Part shown: positions 1 to 6,971 of the stretch, one piece after another
Layout of the letters: every line of letters begins with the position of its first letter
How positions within the stretch are numbered: the first letter of the stretch is position 1
Assembly (NCBI GenBank): GCA_025451135.1
Contig: JANWKW010000106.1
Span: 1 to 13,958, forward strand
Direction: 5' to 3'
Length of the DNA: 13,958 nucleotides
Source: Vulcanimicrobiia bacterium
GTDB taxonomy: Bacteria; Vulcanimicrobiota; Vulcanimicrobiia; Vulcanimicrobiales; Vulcanimicrobiaceae
Made by a program: the position numbers and the translations under genes
The notes under the pieces: model-generated
Database searches by the model: none
Told to the model about the DNA's origin: nothing
Seen by the model: only the letters and a program-made list of their open reading frames with translations

Positions 1-927
1 ATCGTGCTCGGCATCCTGGTCTCGTACACGCTCTCGGGCGTCTACGGCGTCGGCATCGCCGTCATGGCGATGCTCTCGATGGCCGGCATCGTGGTCGCGA
101 TCGATTCGTTCGGTCCGATCACCGACAACGCCGGCGGCATCGCCGAAATGGCCGAGATGCCGGAAGACGTGCGCAACGTCACCGATCCGCTCGACGCGGT
201 CGGCAACACCACCAAGGCCGTCACCAAGGGCTACGCCATCGGCTCGGCGGCGCTGGCCGCGGTCGTGCTATTCGCGTCGTTCATCCAAGAGCTGACCAAC
301 CACTGCGTCGACTCGCACGCGCTCTGCGCGACCACGCCGGTCTCGTTCGGCATCGGCGATCCGTACGTGCTCGCCGGCCTCTTCATCGGCGGCCTGCTCC
401 CCTACGTGTTCGCATCGCTCTCGATGGAAGCGGTCGGACGTGCGGGCGGCCTGGTCGTCGAAGAGGTCCGTCGTCAGTTCCGCGAGATCCCGGGCATCAT
501 GGCCGGGACCGCGAAGCCGGACTACGGCACGACCGTCGACATCGTCACCGCGGCCGCGCTCAAAGAGATGATCGTCCCGGCGCTCATCCCGGTGCTGGTG
601 CCGGTGATCGTCGTGCTGCTCACCGTGTGGAACGTCTTCAAAGGCAACACCGGCGCGCAGATGATGGGCGGCATCCTGGTCGGCTCGATCGTCACCGGAC
701 TCTTCGTCGCCATCTCGATGACGACGGGCGGCGGCGCGTGGGATAACGCCAAGAAGTACATCGAAGACGGCAACTTCGGCGGCAAGGGTTCGGTCGCGCA
801 CGCGGCCGCCGTCACCGGCGACACCGTCGGCGACCCGTACAAAGACACGGCCGGCCCCGCGATCAATCCGATGATCAAGGTGCTCAACATCGTCGCGCTC
901 TTGCTGGTGGGCTTCCTCGTCCACTAG
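1..927 (+). CDS. hppA: Membrane-bound proton-translocating pyrophosphatase, C-terminal part (5' end outside window)
   Basis: This is the last ~309 codons of an H+-PPase, an integral membrane pump that hydrolyses pyrophosphate to move protons across the inner membrane. The frame is open from base 1, so the true start lies upstream. Family signatures are visible: DSFGPITDNAGGIAEM (bases ~103-150), GNTTKAVTKGYAIGSA (~202-249), and near the C terminus GDTVGDPYKDTAGPAINPM, followed by a final hydrophobic helix. The Lys codon at 214-216 and the Thr codon at 223-225 occupy the positions that separate K+-independent pumps (Lys/Thr) from K+-dependent ones (Ala/Ala), so this should be a K+-independent H+-PPase. 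Several long hydrophobic segments agree with the multi-helix fold. The gene stops at TAG and is followed at once by a strong terminator. The family assignment is secure; the ion specificity is inferred from the signature residues. Confidence 0.95.
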   Translation: MVLGILVSYTLSGVYGVGIAVMAMLSMAGIVVAIDSFGPITDNAGGIAEMAEMPEDVRNVTDPLDAVGNTTKAVTKGYAIGSAALAAVVLFASFIQELTNHCVDSHALCATTPVSFGIGDPYVLAGLFIGGLLPYVFASLSMEAVGRAGGLVVEEVRRQFREIPGIMAGTAKPDYGTTVDIVTAAALKEMIVPALIPVLVPVIVVLLTVWNVFKGNTGAQMMGGILVGSIVTGLFVAISMTTGGGAWDNAKKYIEDGNFGGKGSVAHAAAVTGDTVGDPYKDTAGPAINPMIKVLNIVALLLVGFLVH

Positions 928-944
928 CAAGCGCTGCGCGAAGA

Positions 945-983
945 ACAGAAGAGCGCTCGCTTCGGCGGGCGCTCTTCTGTTTT
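945..983 (+). terminator. Rho-independent terminator after hppA
   Basis: A 16-bp stem (945-960 with 965-980, one G-T wobble) closes on a TTCG tetraloop at 961-964 and is followed by TTTT. It lies 17 bases after the hppA stop and 40 bases before the next start, so it should separate hppA from the M48 protease gene. Confidence 0.9.
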
Positions 984-1023
984 GCACGAACGATTCGCGG
1001 GCAGAATGCGTTGAAGAGGTAGC

Positions 1024-1788
1024 ATGATACAACGACTCTCCGCCATCCTTCTCGCCGGCGTCCTGACGCTCGGCTTCGCGCTGCCGGCGGCGGCGTATAC
1101 GCAAGAGCAGCAGCAAGAGCTCCAGATCGGTCAACAAGAGTACGCCCAGCTCCAACAGCAGGGCAAGATCGTGACGCAGTCGCCCTACTATGCGATTCTC
1201 AACCCGATCGCCAAGCGTATCGCGGCGGTCGCCGATCCGAAATACTTCACGCCCTTCCACTTCATCCTCGTGCAGGACAGCCAGCCGAACGCATTCGCCG
1301 TTCCGGGCGGCAACGTGTACGTCACCACCTCGATGATGACGTTCGCGAGGAACCAGGAAGAGCTCGCCAACGTGCTCTGCCACGAGACCTCGCACGACAT
1401 CCACCACGACGTCATGAACCTGCAACCCAAGATGCAGACCATCGGCATCATCGGCGGCATCCTGAGCGCGCTCACGCACAACAGCGGGCTGGCCCAACTC
1501 GCGATCAACGTCGGCGCTACCGCCGAAGCGGGGCAGTTCTCGCGGCAGGTGGAGAGCGCAGCCGACCACACCGGCGCTTACACCTGCGCCGCCGCCGGCT
1601 ACGACCCGTGGGGTGCCGTCTGGCTCTTCAAGCGGTTCCTCGCCTCGGGCAACAGCGGCACGTTCGAAGCCCTCTCCGATCATCCGCGCGACGACCACCG
1701 CATCAGCGATCTCGAGACGCTCTACCGGAGCGACCCGGCGACGTTCGGCCGCTTCTCGTCCAACGAGGCGACCGCGCACCGGCTCTAG
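1024..1788 (+). CDS. Secreted M48-family zinc metalloprotease
   Basis: The protein is 254 aa. A Sec signal peptide (~1-24, ending PAAA-Y) predicts export to the periplasm. A Gln-rich stretch follows at ~27-48, then an M48 peptidase domain. The catalytic motif is H120-E121-T-S-H124, and the third zinc ligand is likely E177 in the ESAAD segment, with D181 of the usual ExxxD pattern. A short loop at ~142-152 is hydrophobic, and H220-P near the C terminus matches the HP motif of this family. It lacks the membrane helices of HtpX and the TPR domain of BepA/YfgC, so it resembles the short secreted M48 (Oma1/LoiP-like) group, which commonly handles envelope protein quality control. That role is inferred. 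The ATG is supported by GAAGAGG at 1013-1019. It stops at TAG and precedes a second secreted metalloprotease. Confidence 0.9.
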   Translation: MIQRLSAILLAGVLTLGFALPAAAYTQEQQQELQIGQQEYAQLQQQGKIVTQSPYYAILNPIAKRIAAVADPKYFTPFHFILVQDSQPNAFAVPGGNVYVTTSMMTFARNQEELANVLCHETSHDIHHDVMNLQPKMQTIGIIGGILSALTHNSGLAQLAINVGATAEAGQFSRQVESAADHTGAYTCAAAGYDPWGAVWLFKRFLASGNSGTFEALSDHPRDDHRISDLETLYRSDPATFGRFSSNEATAHRL

Positions 1789-1797
1789 CGCGCACCC

Positions 1798-1830
1798 ACA
1801 CGAGCCCGCCCACGAGCGGCGGGCTCGTGT
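1798..1830 (+). terminator. Strong stem-loop after M48 gene, no T-tract
   Basis: A perfect 13-bp GC-rich stem (1798-1810 with 1818-1830) with a 7-base loop sits 10 bases past the M48 stop. It has no T-run on either side, so it is a weak candidate for intrinsic termination. It may instead protect the 3' end of the mRNA or act together with Rho. Confidence 0.45.
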
Positions 1831-1880
1831 CAGAAACTCGGCACGAAGGGGCGGGCGTCGTGCGAGGGGTATCTCGCGGG

Positions 1881-3932
1881 ATGCAGATCTCCGCTTCTAA
1901 GGCGCTGCGGGTTATCGCCGTTGCCGCCCTTCTCTCCGTCCCGTTCCTGAGCGCGAACGTGCGCGCCGCCGCGACCGCCGTCGTCAGCGGCATCAACGTC
2001 GCCAATCTGGACACCACGTGCAAGCCGTGCGACGACTTCTACCAGTTCGCCAACGGCGGTTGGAAGACGGCGCACCCGCTGCCGGCGGCCTATCCGTCGT
2101 ACGGCGCGTTCACCGTGCTCGCGTTGCACAACCGGGACGTGCTCCACGGCATCCTCGACAAGGCCGCAGCTTCAAAGGCCAAGGCGGGAAGCAACGACCA
2201 GAAGATCGGCGACTTCTACGCCTCGTGCATGGACGAAGCCGCCATCGAGAAGGCCGGCACGACGCCGATCGGACCGGCCCTCGCGCTGGCCTCGGCGGCG
2301 CCCGCGGAGAATCTGCCGACCACGCTCGCCCAACTGCAAACGGCCGGTTCGGGCGGCTTCTTCGGTTTCGGCGCCGGACCCGACGCCAAGAACTCGCGCA
2401 TGAACATCGCCAACGTCGGCGGCGGCGGACTGGGTCTGCCCAACAAGGACTACTACCTCAAGACGGACCCTGCCAGCGTCGCGCTGCGTCAGCAGTACGT
2501 CGCGCACGTCACCACCATGTTCACGCTGCTCGGCGAGACGCCGGATGCGGCCGCGGCCGACGCCGCCACCGTGCTCGCGTTCGAGACCGATCTCGCGAAG
2601 GTCTCGCTTTCCGCCGCCGACCGTCGCGATCCGCAGAAGACCTACCATCCGATGAACGCCGCGCAGCTGCAGGCGCTCACCCCCAACTTCGATTGGGCGA
2701 CCTACTTCAAGGCCAGCGGCGTTCCGACGCCGGCGGCGTTCAACGTCAGCGCGCCCGACTACATGACGGCGTTCTCGGCGGATCTGAAGACCTGGACGCC
2801 CGCCCAGATCCAGACCTACCTGAAGTGGCGCGTGGTGCACGGCGCGGCGACGGCCCTTCCGAAAGCGTTCGTCGACGCGAACTGGGACTTCTTCGCGCAC
2901 ACCCTGCAAGGGTCGAAGGCCCAGCTTCCGCGCTGGCAGCGCTGCGTCGCCGCGACCGACGGCAGCCTGGGCGAAGTGCTCGGACAGGTCTACGTCGCGC
3001 AGACGTTCCCGCCGGCCGCCAAAGCCCGGGCGCTCGATATGGTCAAGACCATCAAGGCGACCCTGCGCGACGATCTCTCGCATCTCGATTGGATGAGCGA
3101 AGCGACGCGCCAAAAAGCGGTCAAGAAGCTCGATGCGTTCATGCTCAAGATCGGCTATACCGACAAGTGGCAGGACTACACCAAGTACCACGTCACGCGC
3201 GCTTCCTACATGGCCAACCTGATCGCGAGCAGCCGCTACGAGCGGGCGCGCAACCTCGCGCAGATCGGCAAGCCGGTCGACCGGACCGAATGGGGCATGA
3301 CCCCGCCGACGGTCAACGCGTACTACAGTCCGAGCGGGAACGAGATCGTGTTCCCGGCCGGTATCCTGCAGCCGCCGTTCTACTACGCCAACGCCGACCC
3401 GGCCGTCAACTTCGGCGCGATCGGTGCCGTGATCGGTCACGAATCGACCCACGGCTTCGACAACACCGGCCGCCAATACGACGCGATGGGCAACCTGACC
3501 GACTGGTGGACGCCCGAAGACTCGGCCAAGTTCGACGCCAAGGCCAAATGCATCATCGATCAGTTCGATGCCTCGGAAGTCGCGCCGGGCGTGCACGAGC
3601 AGGGCAAACTCGTGCAGGGCGAGGCGATCGCCGATCTCGGCGGCCTGACGATCGCCTATAAGGCGTTCGAGAAATGGCAGGCCAAGCATCCGCGCCAGAC
3701 CCTCGACGGCTACACGCCCGAGCAGCGCTTCTTCATCGGGTTCGGCTCGGTCTGGGCGAGCAACGACACGGTCCAGTACCGCACGTTCTTGGCCAACACC
3801 AACGAACATCCGTGGGATCAGCTGCGCGTCAACAACACGGTGTCCAATATGCCGCAGTTCGCGCAGGCCTGGTTCTGCAAGATCGGCGACAAGATGGTCC
3901 GACCGGAAGCGGATCGCTGCCAGATCTGGTAG
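1881..3932 (+). CDS. Secreted M13-family (neprilysin/PepO-type) zinc endopeptidase
   Basis: The protein is 683 aa, the normal size for bacterial M13 peptidases, which cleave oligopeptides. A signal peptide (~1-30) indicates export. The N-terminal M13 domain opens with the family's TTCKPCDDFYQFANGGW. The catalytic C-terminal part holds N479-A-Y-Y (substrate-binding N-A-[FY]-[YF]), the zinc motif H520-E521-S-T-H524, the third ligand E581 with D585 (GEAIADLGGL), and the terminal CxxW (CQIW). All catalytic residues are present. The ATG at 1881 is chosen because it begins a clean signal peptide and has GAGGGG at 1864-1869; an open frame upstream to 1608 overlaps the M48 gene and is not coding. The next gene overlaps its stop, suggesting co-transcription and translational coupling. 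Confidence 0.95.
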   Translation: MQISASKALRVIAVAALLSVPFLSANVRAAATAVVSGINVANLDTTCKPCDDFYQFANGGWKTAHPLPAAYPSYGAFTVLALHNRDVLHGILDKAAASKAKAGSNDQKIGDFYASCMDEAAIEKAGTTPIGPALALASAAPAENLPTTLAQLQTAGSGGFFGFGAGPDAKNSRMNIANVGGGGLGLPNKDYYLKTDPASVALRQQYVAHVTTMFTLLGETPDAAAADAATVLAFETDLAKVSLSAADRRDPQKTYHPMNAAQLQALTPNFDWATYFKASGVPTPAAFNVSAPDYMTAFSADLKTWTPAQIQTYLKWRVVHGAATALPKAFVDANWDFFAHTLQGSKAQLPRWQRCVAATDGSLGEVLGQVYVAQTFPPAAKARALDMVKTIKATLRDDLSHLDWMSEATRQKAVKKLDAFMLKIGYTDKWQDYTKYHVTRASYMANLIASSRYERARNLAQIGKPVDRTEWGMTPPTVNAYYSPSGNEIVFPAGILQPPFYYANADPAVNFGAIGAVIGHESTHGFDNTGRQYDAMGNLTDWWTPEDSAKFDAKAKCIIDQFDASEVAPGVHEQGKLVQGEAIADLGGLTIAYKAFEKWQAKHPRQTLDGYTPEQRFFIGFGSVWASNDTVQYRTFLANTNEHPWDQLRVNNTVSNMPQFAQAWFCKIGDKMVRPEADRCQIW

Positions 3933-4687
3933 CGCGCACCGTCTTCATCGTCGTGCCGGCGTACGACGAAGAAGCGAACATCGGGGGCCTGCTCGAGAGC
4001 ATCGAGCCGGCCCTCGCTCCTTTGCGGATCTCGTATCGCATCGTGGTCGTCGACGACGGCAGCACCGACGGCACCGCCACGGTGCTGGCCGCGAAGCGCG
4101 CGACCATCCCGCAACTTGAGGTCGTCACCCACGCGCCGAATCAGGGTCTGGGTTCGAGCATCCGCGACGGGCTGCTGCGGGCGGCATCCCAAGCCCGGCC
4201 CGACGACGTGGTCGTCTCGATGGACGCCGACGAGACGCACGCGCCCGCCCTGATCCCGGCGATGCTCGAACGGATCGACGCCGGAAGCGACGTCGTGGTC
4301 GCTTCGCGCTACCTGCCCGGCTCCCGAGTGGTGGGCCTTGCGAAGCACCGCGAATGGTTGAGCGTCGGGGCGTCGTGGCTCTTGCGCGGCGCCTTCCCGA
4401 CGCCCGGCCTGCGCGACTATACCAGCGGCTATCGCGCCTATCGAGCGGGCGCGCTTCAACGCGCGATCGCGATCTACGGCGCCGGCCTGTTCGACCAGCA
4501 CGGCTTCCAGTGCATGGTCGACATCGTCCTCAAGATGCGCCGCCTGCCGGTCGGCTTCGCGGAAGTCCCGCTGGTCCTGCGGTACGACCTCAAGAAGGGC
4601 GCGAGCAAGATGCGCGTCGTGCCGACCGTCGCCGCGACCTTACGGCTCCTCGTGCGACGGCGCTTCGAAGCCGGCCCGAGGGGCTGA
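3926..4687 (+). CDS. GT2-family glycosyltransferase (DPM1/polyprenyl-phosphate sugar transferase-like)
   Basis: About 253 aa, a single GT-A domain of family GT2. It begins with the strand VFIVVPAYDEEANIGGLLESI, followed by the nucleotide-binding VVVDDGSTDGT (~41-50), then the DxD-type metal site D100-A-D102, and near the C terminus KKGASKM, equivalent to the conserved G[EA]SK of dolichol/polyprenol-phosphate sugar transferases. There is no C-terminal membrane domain. It probably transfers a nucleotide sugar to a polyprenyl-phosphate or a glycan acceptor; the substrate cannot be told. No ATG, GTG or TTG lies at the right place. The start given is a CTG at 3926, overlapping the M13 stop by 7 bases, which gives a normal N terminus. 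The alternatives are GTG at 3953, which loses most of the first strand, or ATG at 3674, which overlaps the M13 gene by ~260 bases. Family call is firm, start is not. Confidence 0.85.
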   Translation: MVARTVFIVVPAYDEEANIGGLLESIEPALAPLRISYRIVVVDDGSTDGTATVLAAKRATIPQLEVVTHAPNQGLGSSIRDGLLRAASQARPDDVVVSMDADETHAPALIPAMLERIDAGSDVVVASRYLPGSRVVGLAKHREWLSVGASWLLRGAFPTPGLRDYTSGYRAYRAGALQRAIAIYGAGLFDQHGFQCMVDIVLKMRRLPVGFAEVPLVLRYDLKKGASKMRVVPTVAATLRLLVRRRFEAGPRG

Positions 4688-4702
4688 GCGGGCTCCTTCC
4701 GG

Positions 4703-4731
4703 TTGACAAGTTAGGCGCCCCATAATATCTT
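4703..4731 (+). promoter_or_regulatory. Sigma-70-type promoter of the cytochrome-porin gene
   Basis: A perfect -35 box TTGACA (4703-4708) and a -10-like TATCTT (4726-4731) are separated by 17 bases. The implied start site is ~4738, one or two bases before the ATG at 4740, so the transcript would be leaderless or nearly so. An alternative -10, TAATAT (4723-4728), has a short 14-base spacer. The segment is markedly AT-rich against its surroundings. Confidence 0.65.
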
Positions 4732-4749
4732 AGTTAGGTATGCCTCACT
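4732..4749. promoter_or_regulatory. Possible operator: imperfect palindrome over the start codon
   Basis: AGTTAGGTATGCCTCACT is an inverted repeat with 7-base arms (one mismatched pair) and a 4-base centre. The left arm AGTTAGG also occurs as a direct repeat at 4709-4715, between the -35 and -10 boxes, 23 bases upstream. TTAGG/CCTAA-type half sites are typical of DtxR-family (iron- or manganese-sensing) repressors. That match is suggestive only. Confidence 0.3.
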
Positions 4750-5840
4750 TCAGCCGTGATCTGGCGCTCGCCGCTGTCGCGGCTCTCGCGCTGCCCGCCC
4801 CGGCCGACGCCATCCCGATCTTCGCCCACGAGTACGGGGTGACGTGTCAGAAGTGCCACAGCCAAGTGCCCCGGCTCAACGAGTTCGGCGCGCACTTCGC
4901 CGCCAACGGCTACCGCATCGCGGGCGTCACGCCGGGGCCGGCGGCGCCGGTCGCGGTGCGCTTCAATCTCGTCGCGTCGAGCGAGCGGCAGGGCGACGGC
5001 CCGGACGGCAACGGTCTGCCCAAGGCGATCGTCGACGAGATCGAACTCTTCACGGCCGGCACGATCGGCAGCCGGGCGAATTATTTCGTCGAGCAATACG
5101 TGGTCGACGGCGGGCAGCACGGACTGATCCGCGATGCCTGGGTGAACGAGCGCCTCACGCCATGGTCGGGAGTACCGGCGACTCTGCAGATCGGCTCGTT
5201 CACGCTCCCGCTCCCGGTCGATCCCGAGACGTTTCGCGATAGCGCCACCCACTACTCGGTCTTCGACCAGACCGTCGGCGACGATCCGTTCGCGTTCTTC
5301 GATCCGAAGGTCGGCGTGAAACTGAGCGTCGGCGATACGTTGCGCGGCATCAGCATCCAGCTCTTCGCCGGGCCAGGACACGATCGCCGGAGCGGGCTTC
5401 AGACCACCGGCACGGATCTTATGGGCTACGTCCAACACGTCGCCGGACCGTTCGCGCTCTCCGCCTATCGCTATCAAGGCACGCGTCCCGGCGGCGACGC
5501 GCTCGACCGGTTCGTCCGGACGGGCTTCGGCCTGGTCTACGCGCAGGCACGATGGACGAGCGAATCCGTCCTGCAGACCGGCTCGGACTCGAGCTGCGAT
5601 CCCGGCGCCTGCGCGTCGAGCGGCGGGTTCACGCAGCTGCGTTACGCGATCGGCCCGCGGCTCTTCGCCGAGGCGCGCTACCAGGGCACCGACGATCCCA
5701 CGAACGGCTTCACCCGCGACGGCGTCGTGCTGCTGGGCTACCGCCCGACGCACAACGCGCGGATCACCGTCGAAGACGCGATCGCGCACGCGCCGTCCGC
5801 CACCCACACCCTCAACGTCCAATACACGATCGCCTACTAG
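4740..5840 (+). CDS. Monoheme c-type cytochrome fused to an outer-membrane beta-barrel (Cyc2-like layout)
   Basis: The protein is 366 aa. A signal peptide (~1-24, ending ADA) is followed immediately by a heme c site, C36-Q-K-C39-H40, inside IFAHEYGVTCQKCHSQVPRL and then NEFGAHFAANGYR. This pattern (FA, CxxCH, P-L-N, FG, NGY) resembles the N terminus of Cyc2-type fused cytochrome-porins of iron oxidisers and of related uncharacterised proteins. The rest, ~60-366, consists of alternating amphipathic strands with many Tyr/Phe/Gly and ends in an aromatic residue (IAY), as outer-membrane barrels do. A likely role is electron passage across the outer membrane; the donor is unknown. It is shorter than typical Cyc2, and the family membership needs a profile search. 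The ATG has little Shine-Dalgarno support and lies at the predicted transcription start. The YceI gene follows after one base. Confidence 0.75.
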   Translation: MPHFSRDLALAAVAALALPAPADAIPIFAHEYGVTCQKCHSQVPRLNEFGAHFAANGYRIAGVTPGPAAPVAVRFNLVASSERQGDGPDGNGLPKAIVDEIELFTAGTIGSRANYFVEQYVVDGGQHGLIRDAWVNERLTPWSGVPATLQIGSFTLPLPVDPETFRDSATHYSVFDQTVGDDPFAFFDPKVGVKLSVGDTLRGISIQLFAGPGHDRRSGLQTTGTDLMGYVQHVAGPFALSAYRYQGTRPGGDALDRFVRTGFGLVYAQARWTSESVLQTGSDSSCDPGACASSGGFTQLRYAIGPRLFAEARYQGTDDPTNGFTRDGVVLLGYRPTHNARITVEDAIAHAPSATHTLNVQYTIAY

Positions 5841-5841
5841 C

Positions 5842-6375
5842 ATGCGTCCTATACTCCTGATCGCGGTCCTGCTCTCTTCGCTCGCAGCGACGACTCGCGC
5901 GATCGATACGACCGCCTCGCGCGCGACCTTCAGCGTGCAGCACATCTACGTGGAGCACGTCACCGGAACCGTGCCGGTGGCGAGCGGCGTGGTGACGCTG
6001 CCCGAAGGATCGGTCGTACCGATCGCCATCGTCGCGACCCTCGATCCGGCGCGCTTGCGGACGGGCGACGACGATCGCGACGGCGTGCTCCAGACGCCGG
6101 ACTGGTTCGACACCAAGCGTTTCCCGGCATGGTCGTTCGCGAGCACCAGGATCGTGCCGGACGGCTCCGGCCGGTTCGGCGTCGACGGCATCCTGACGAT
6201 CCACGGCGTCGGCGTTCCCGAGCATCTCGACGTCACGGTCGCAGGCGACGCGGCGCATCCGCGCTATCGTGCCGTCGCGCGCGTGGACCGTCACGCCTTC
6301 GGGATGACGGTGACGCGCCTCGATCCGGTGATCGGTTCGACCGTCGACGTGACCCTCGACATCGCGCTCAAGTGA
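5842..6375 (+). CDS. YceI-family periplasmic (polyisoprenoid-binding) protein
   Basis: 177 aa. A signal peptide (~1-20, ATTRA-I) predicts periplasmic location. The mature part follows the YceI pattern: SRATFSVQHIYVEHVTGTV, a conversion to small beta strands, then TGDDDRDGVLQTPDWFDTKRFPAWSF (the RD-x-x-L...WFD...FP-x-W-x-F signature) and DGILTIHGVGVPEHLDV (the LTIHG motif). YceI proteins form a lipocalin-like barrel that binds long isoprenoids such as quinones. The gene starts one base after the cytochrome-porin stop, so the two are almost certainly co-translated. A lipid-soluble quinone-like cofactor or a membrane lipid connected with the cytochrome's job is a reasonable inference. It converges on a minus-strand gene with only 13 bases between the stops and no visible terminator. 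Confidence 0.9.
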   Translation: MRPILLIAVLLSSLAATTRAIDTTASRATFSVQHIYVEHVTGTVPVASGVVTLPEGSVVPIAIVATLDPARLRTGDDDRDGVLQTPDWFDTKRFPAWSFASTRIVPDGSGRFGVDGILTIHGVGVPEHLDVTVAGDAAHPRYRAVARVDRHAFGMTVTRLDPVIGSTVDVTLDIALK

Positions 6376-6388
6376 GCGCGCCGGCGAC

Positions 6389-6883
6389 CTAGATCTGTCC
6401 GGCAGCGTGCTCGAGGGCGCGGTACTTCCGGTAGATCTCGACGTACGAGATCACCACCGTCGAGATCGCGAATACGATCAGCCCGTCGCCCACCAAGGTC
6501 GCGGTGATGCCCTGCGGGACGAGCGCGCGGACCAGCGCACGGACGGCGAACGCGCCGAGCCAGAGCGCCAGCACCACCCACGACGCGTCGAGATACATCA
6601 CGCCGGGCGTCTCGGTCGCGCGTACGCCGGTGTGCTTGCCCCGCAGGATGCCGAGCGGTGCGCCCAGCGCCAGCCCGACGATCACGGCCGCGCCGACCGT
6701 CCAGGCCGGCGCGGGGTTCGTCTGCTGCGCGCCCCAGATGGCCAGGGCGGTCATCGCGGTGAACAGGATCGGGGCGACCCACATCCGGGTCAGCGACATC
6801 TTCTGCGGCCGCGTATTGCGGTAGATCATCAGGACGGCGACCACGACGTAGACGGCGACTTGGGTGACGAGTTGACTGTTCAC
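6389..6883 (-). CDS. Small multi-pass membrane protein, possibly CcdC/DUF1453-like
   Basis: 164 aa with about five hydrophobic segments (residues ~5-22, 37-53, 60-79, 98-120 and 125-147), so an inner-membrane protein. The loop after helix 1, IYRNTRPQKMSLTRMWVAPI, recalls the RP-x-[RK] pattern of the CcdC/DUF1453 family, a membrane family named from a cytochrome c maturation locus but without a defined activity. This resemblance is from memory and moderate. The start is GTG at 6883, supported by a G-rich Shine-Dalgarno (GGGGGGAT) just upstream on the minus strand. Nothing in the neighbours fixes its role, although the convergent genes do include a c-type cytochrome. Confidence 0.75.
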   Translation of the reverse strand: MNSQLVTQVAVYVVVAVLMIYRNTRPQKMSLTRMWVAPILFTAMTALAIWGAQQTNPAPAWTVGAAVIVGLALGAPLGILRGKHTGVRATETPGVMYLDASWVVLALWLGAFAVRALVRALVPQGITATLVGDGLIVFAISTVVISYVEIYRKYRALEHAAGQI

Positions 6884-6903
6884 GATCCCCCCGGAACAAC
6901 AGC

Positions 6904-6936
6904 GAAGACGGCGCCGCGATATGCGACGCCGTCTTC
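6904..6936 (-). terminator. Hairpin terminator after the lipoprotein gene
   Basis: A 10-bp stem (6904-6913 with 6927-6936) extends by three more pairs past one mismatch, with loop GATAT at 6918-6922. It lies 35 bases beyond the lipoprotein stop. The minus-strand sequence after the stem is only mildly T-rich. Confidence 0.6.
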
Positions 6937-6971
6937 TTCCCTACGGGGCGAGGGCCGGCCCGCCGGGACGC

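Noticed and set aside
268..1779. 503-codon open frame on the minus strand across hppA and the M48 gene
   Set aside because: It runs antisense through two well-supported genes and a terminator, its product is Arg/Asp/Gly-rich low complexity without any family motif, and such frames are expected from GC-rich third positions.
2172..3809. Long open frames antisense (2172-3809) and in a second plus frame (2018-3661) inside the M13 gene
   Set aside because: The M13 product has a signal peptide, all catalytic motifs and correct length; the shadows are Arg-rich and unlike any protein family.
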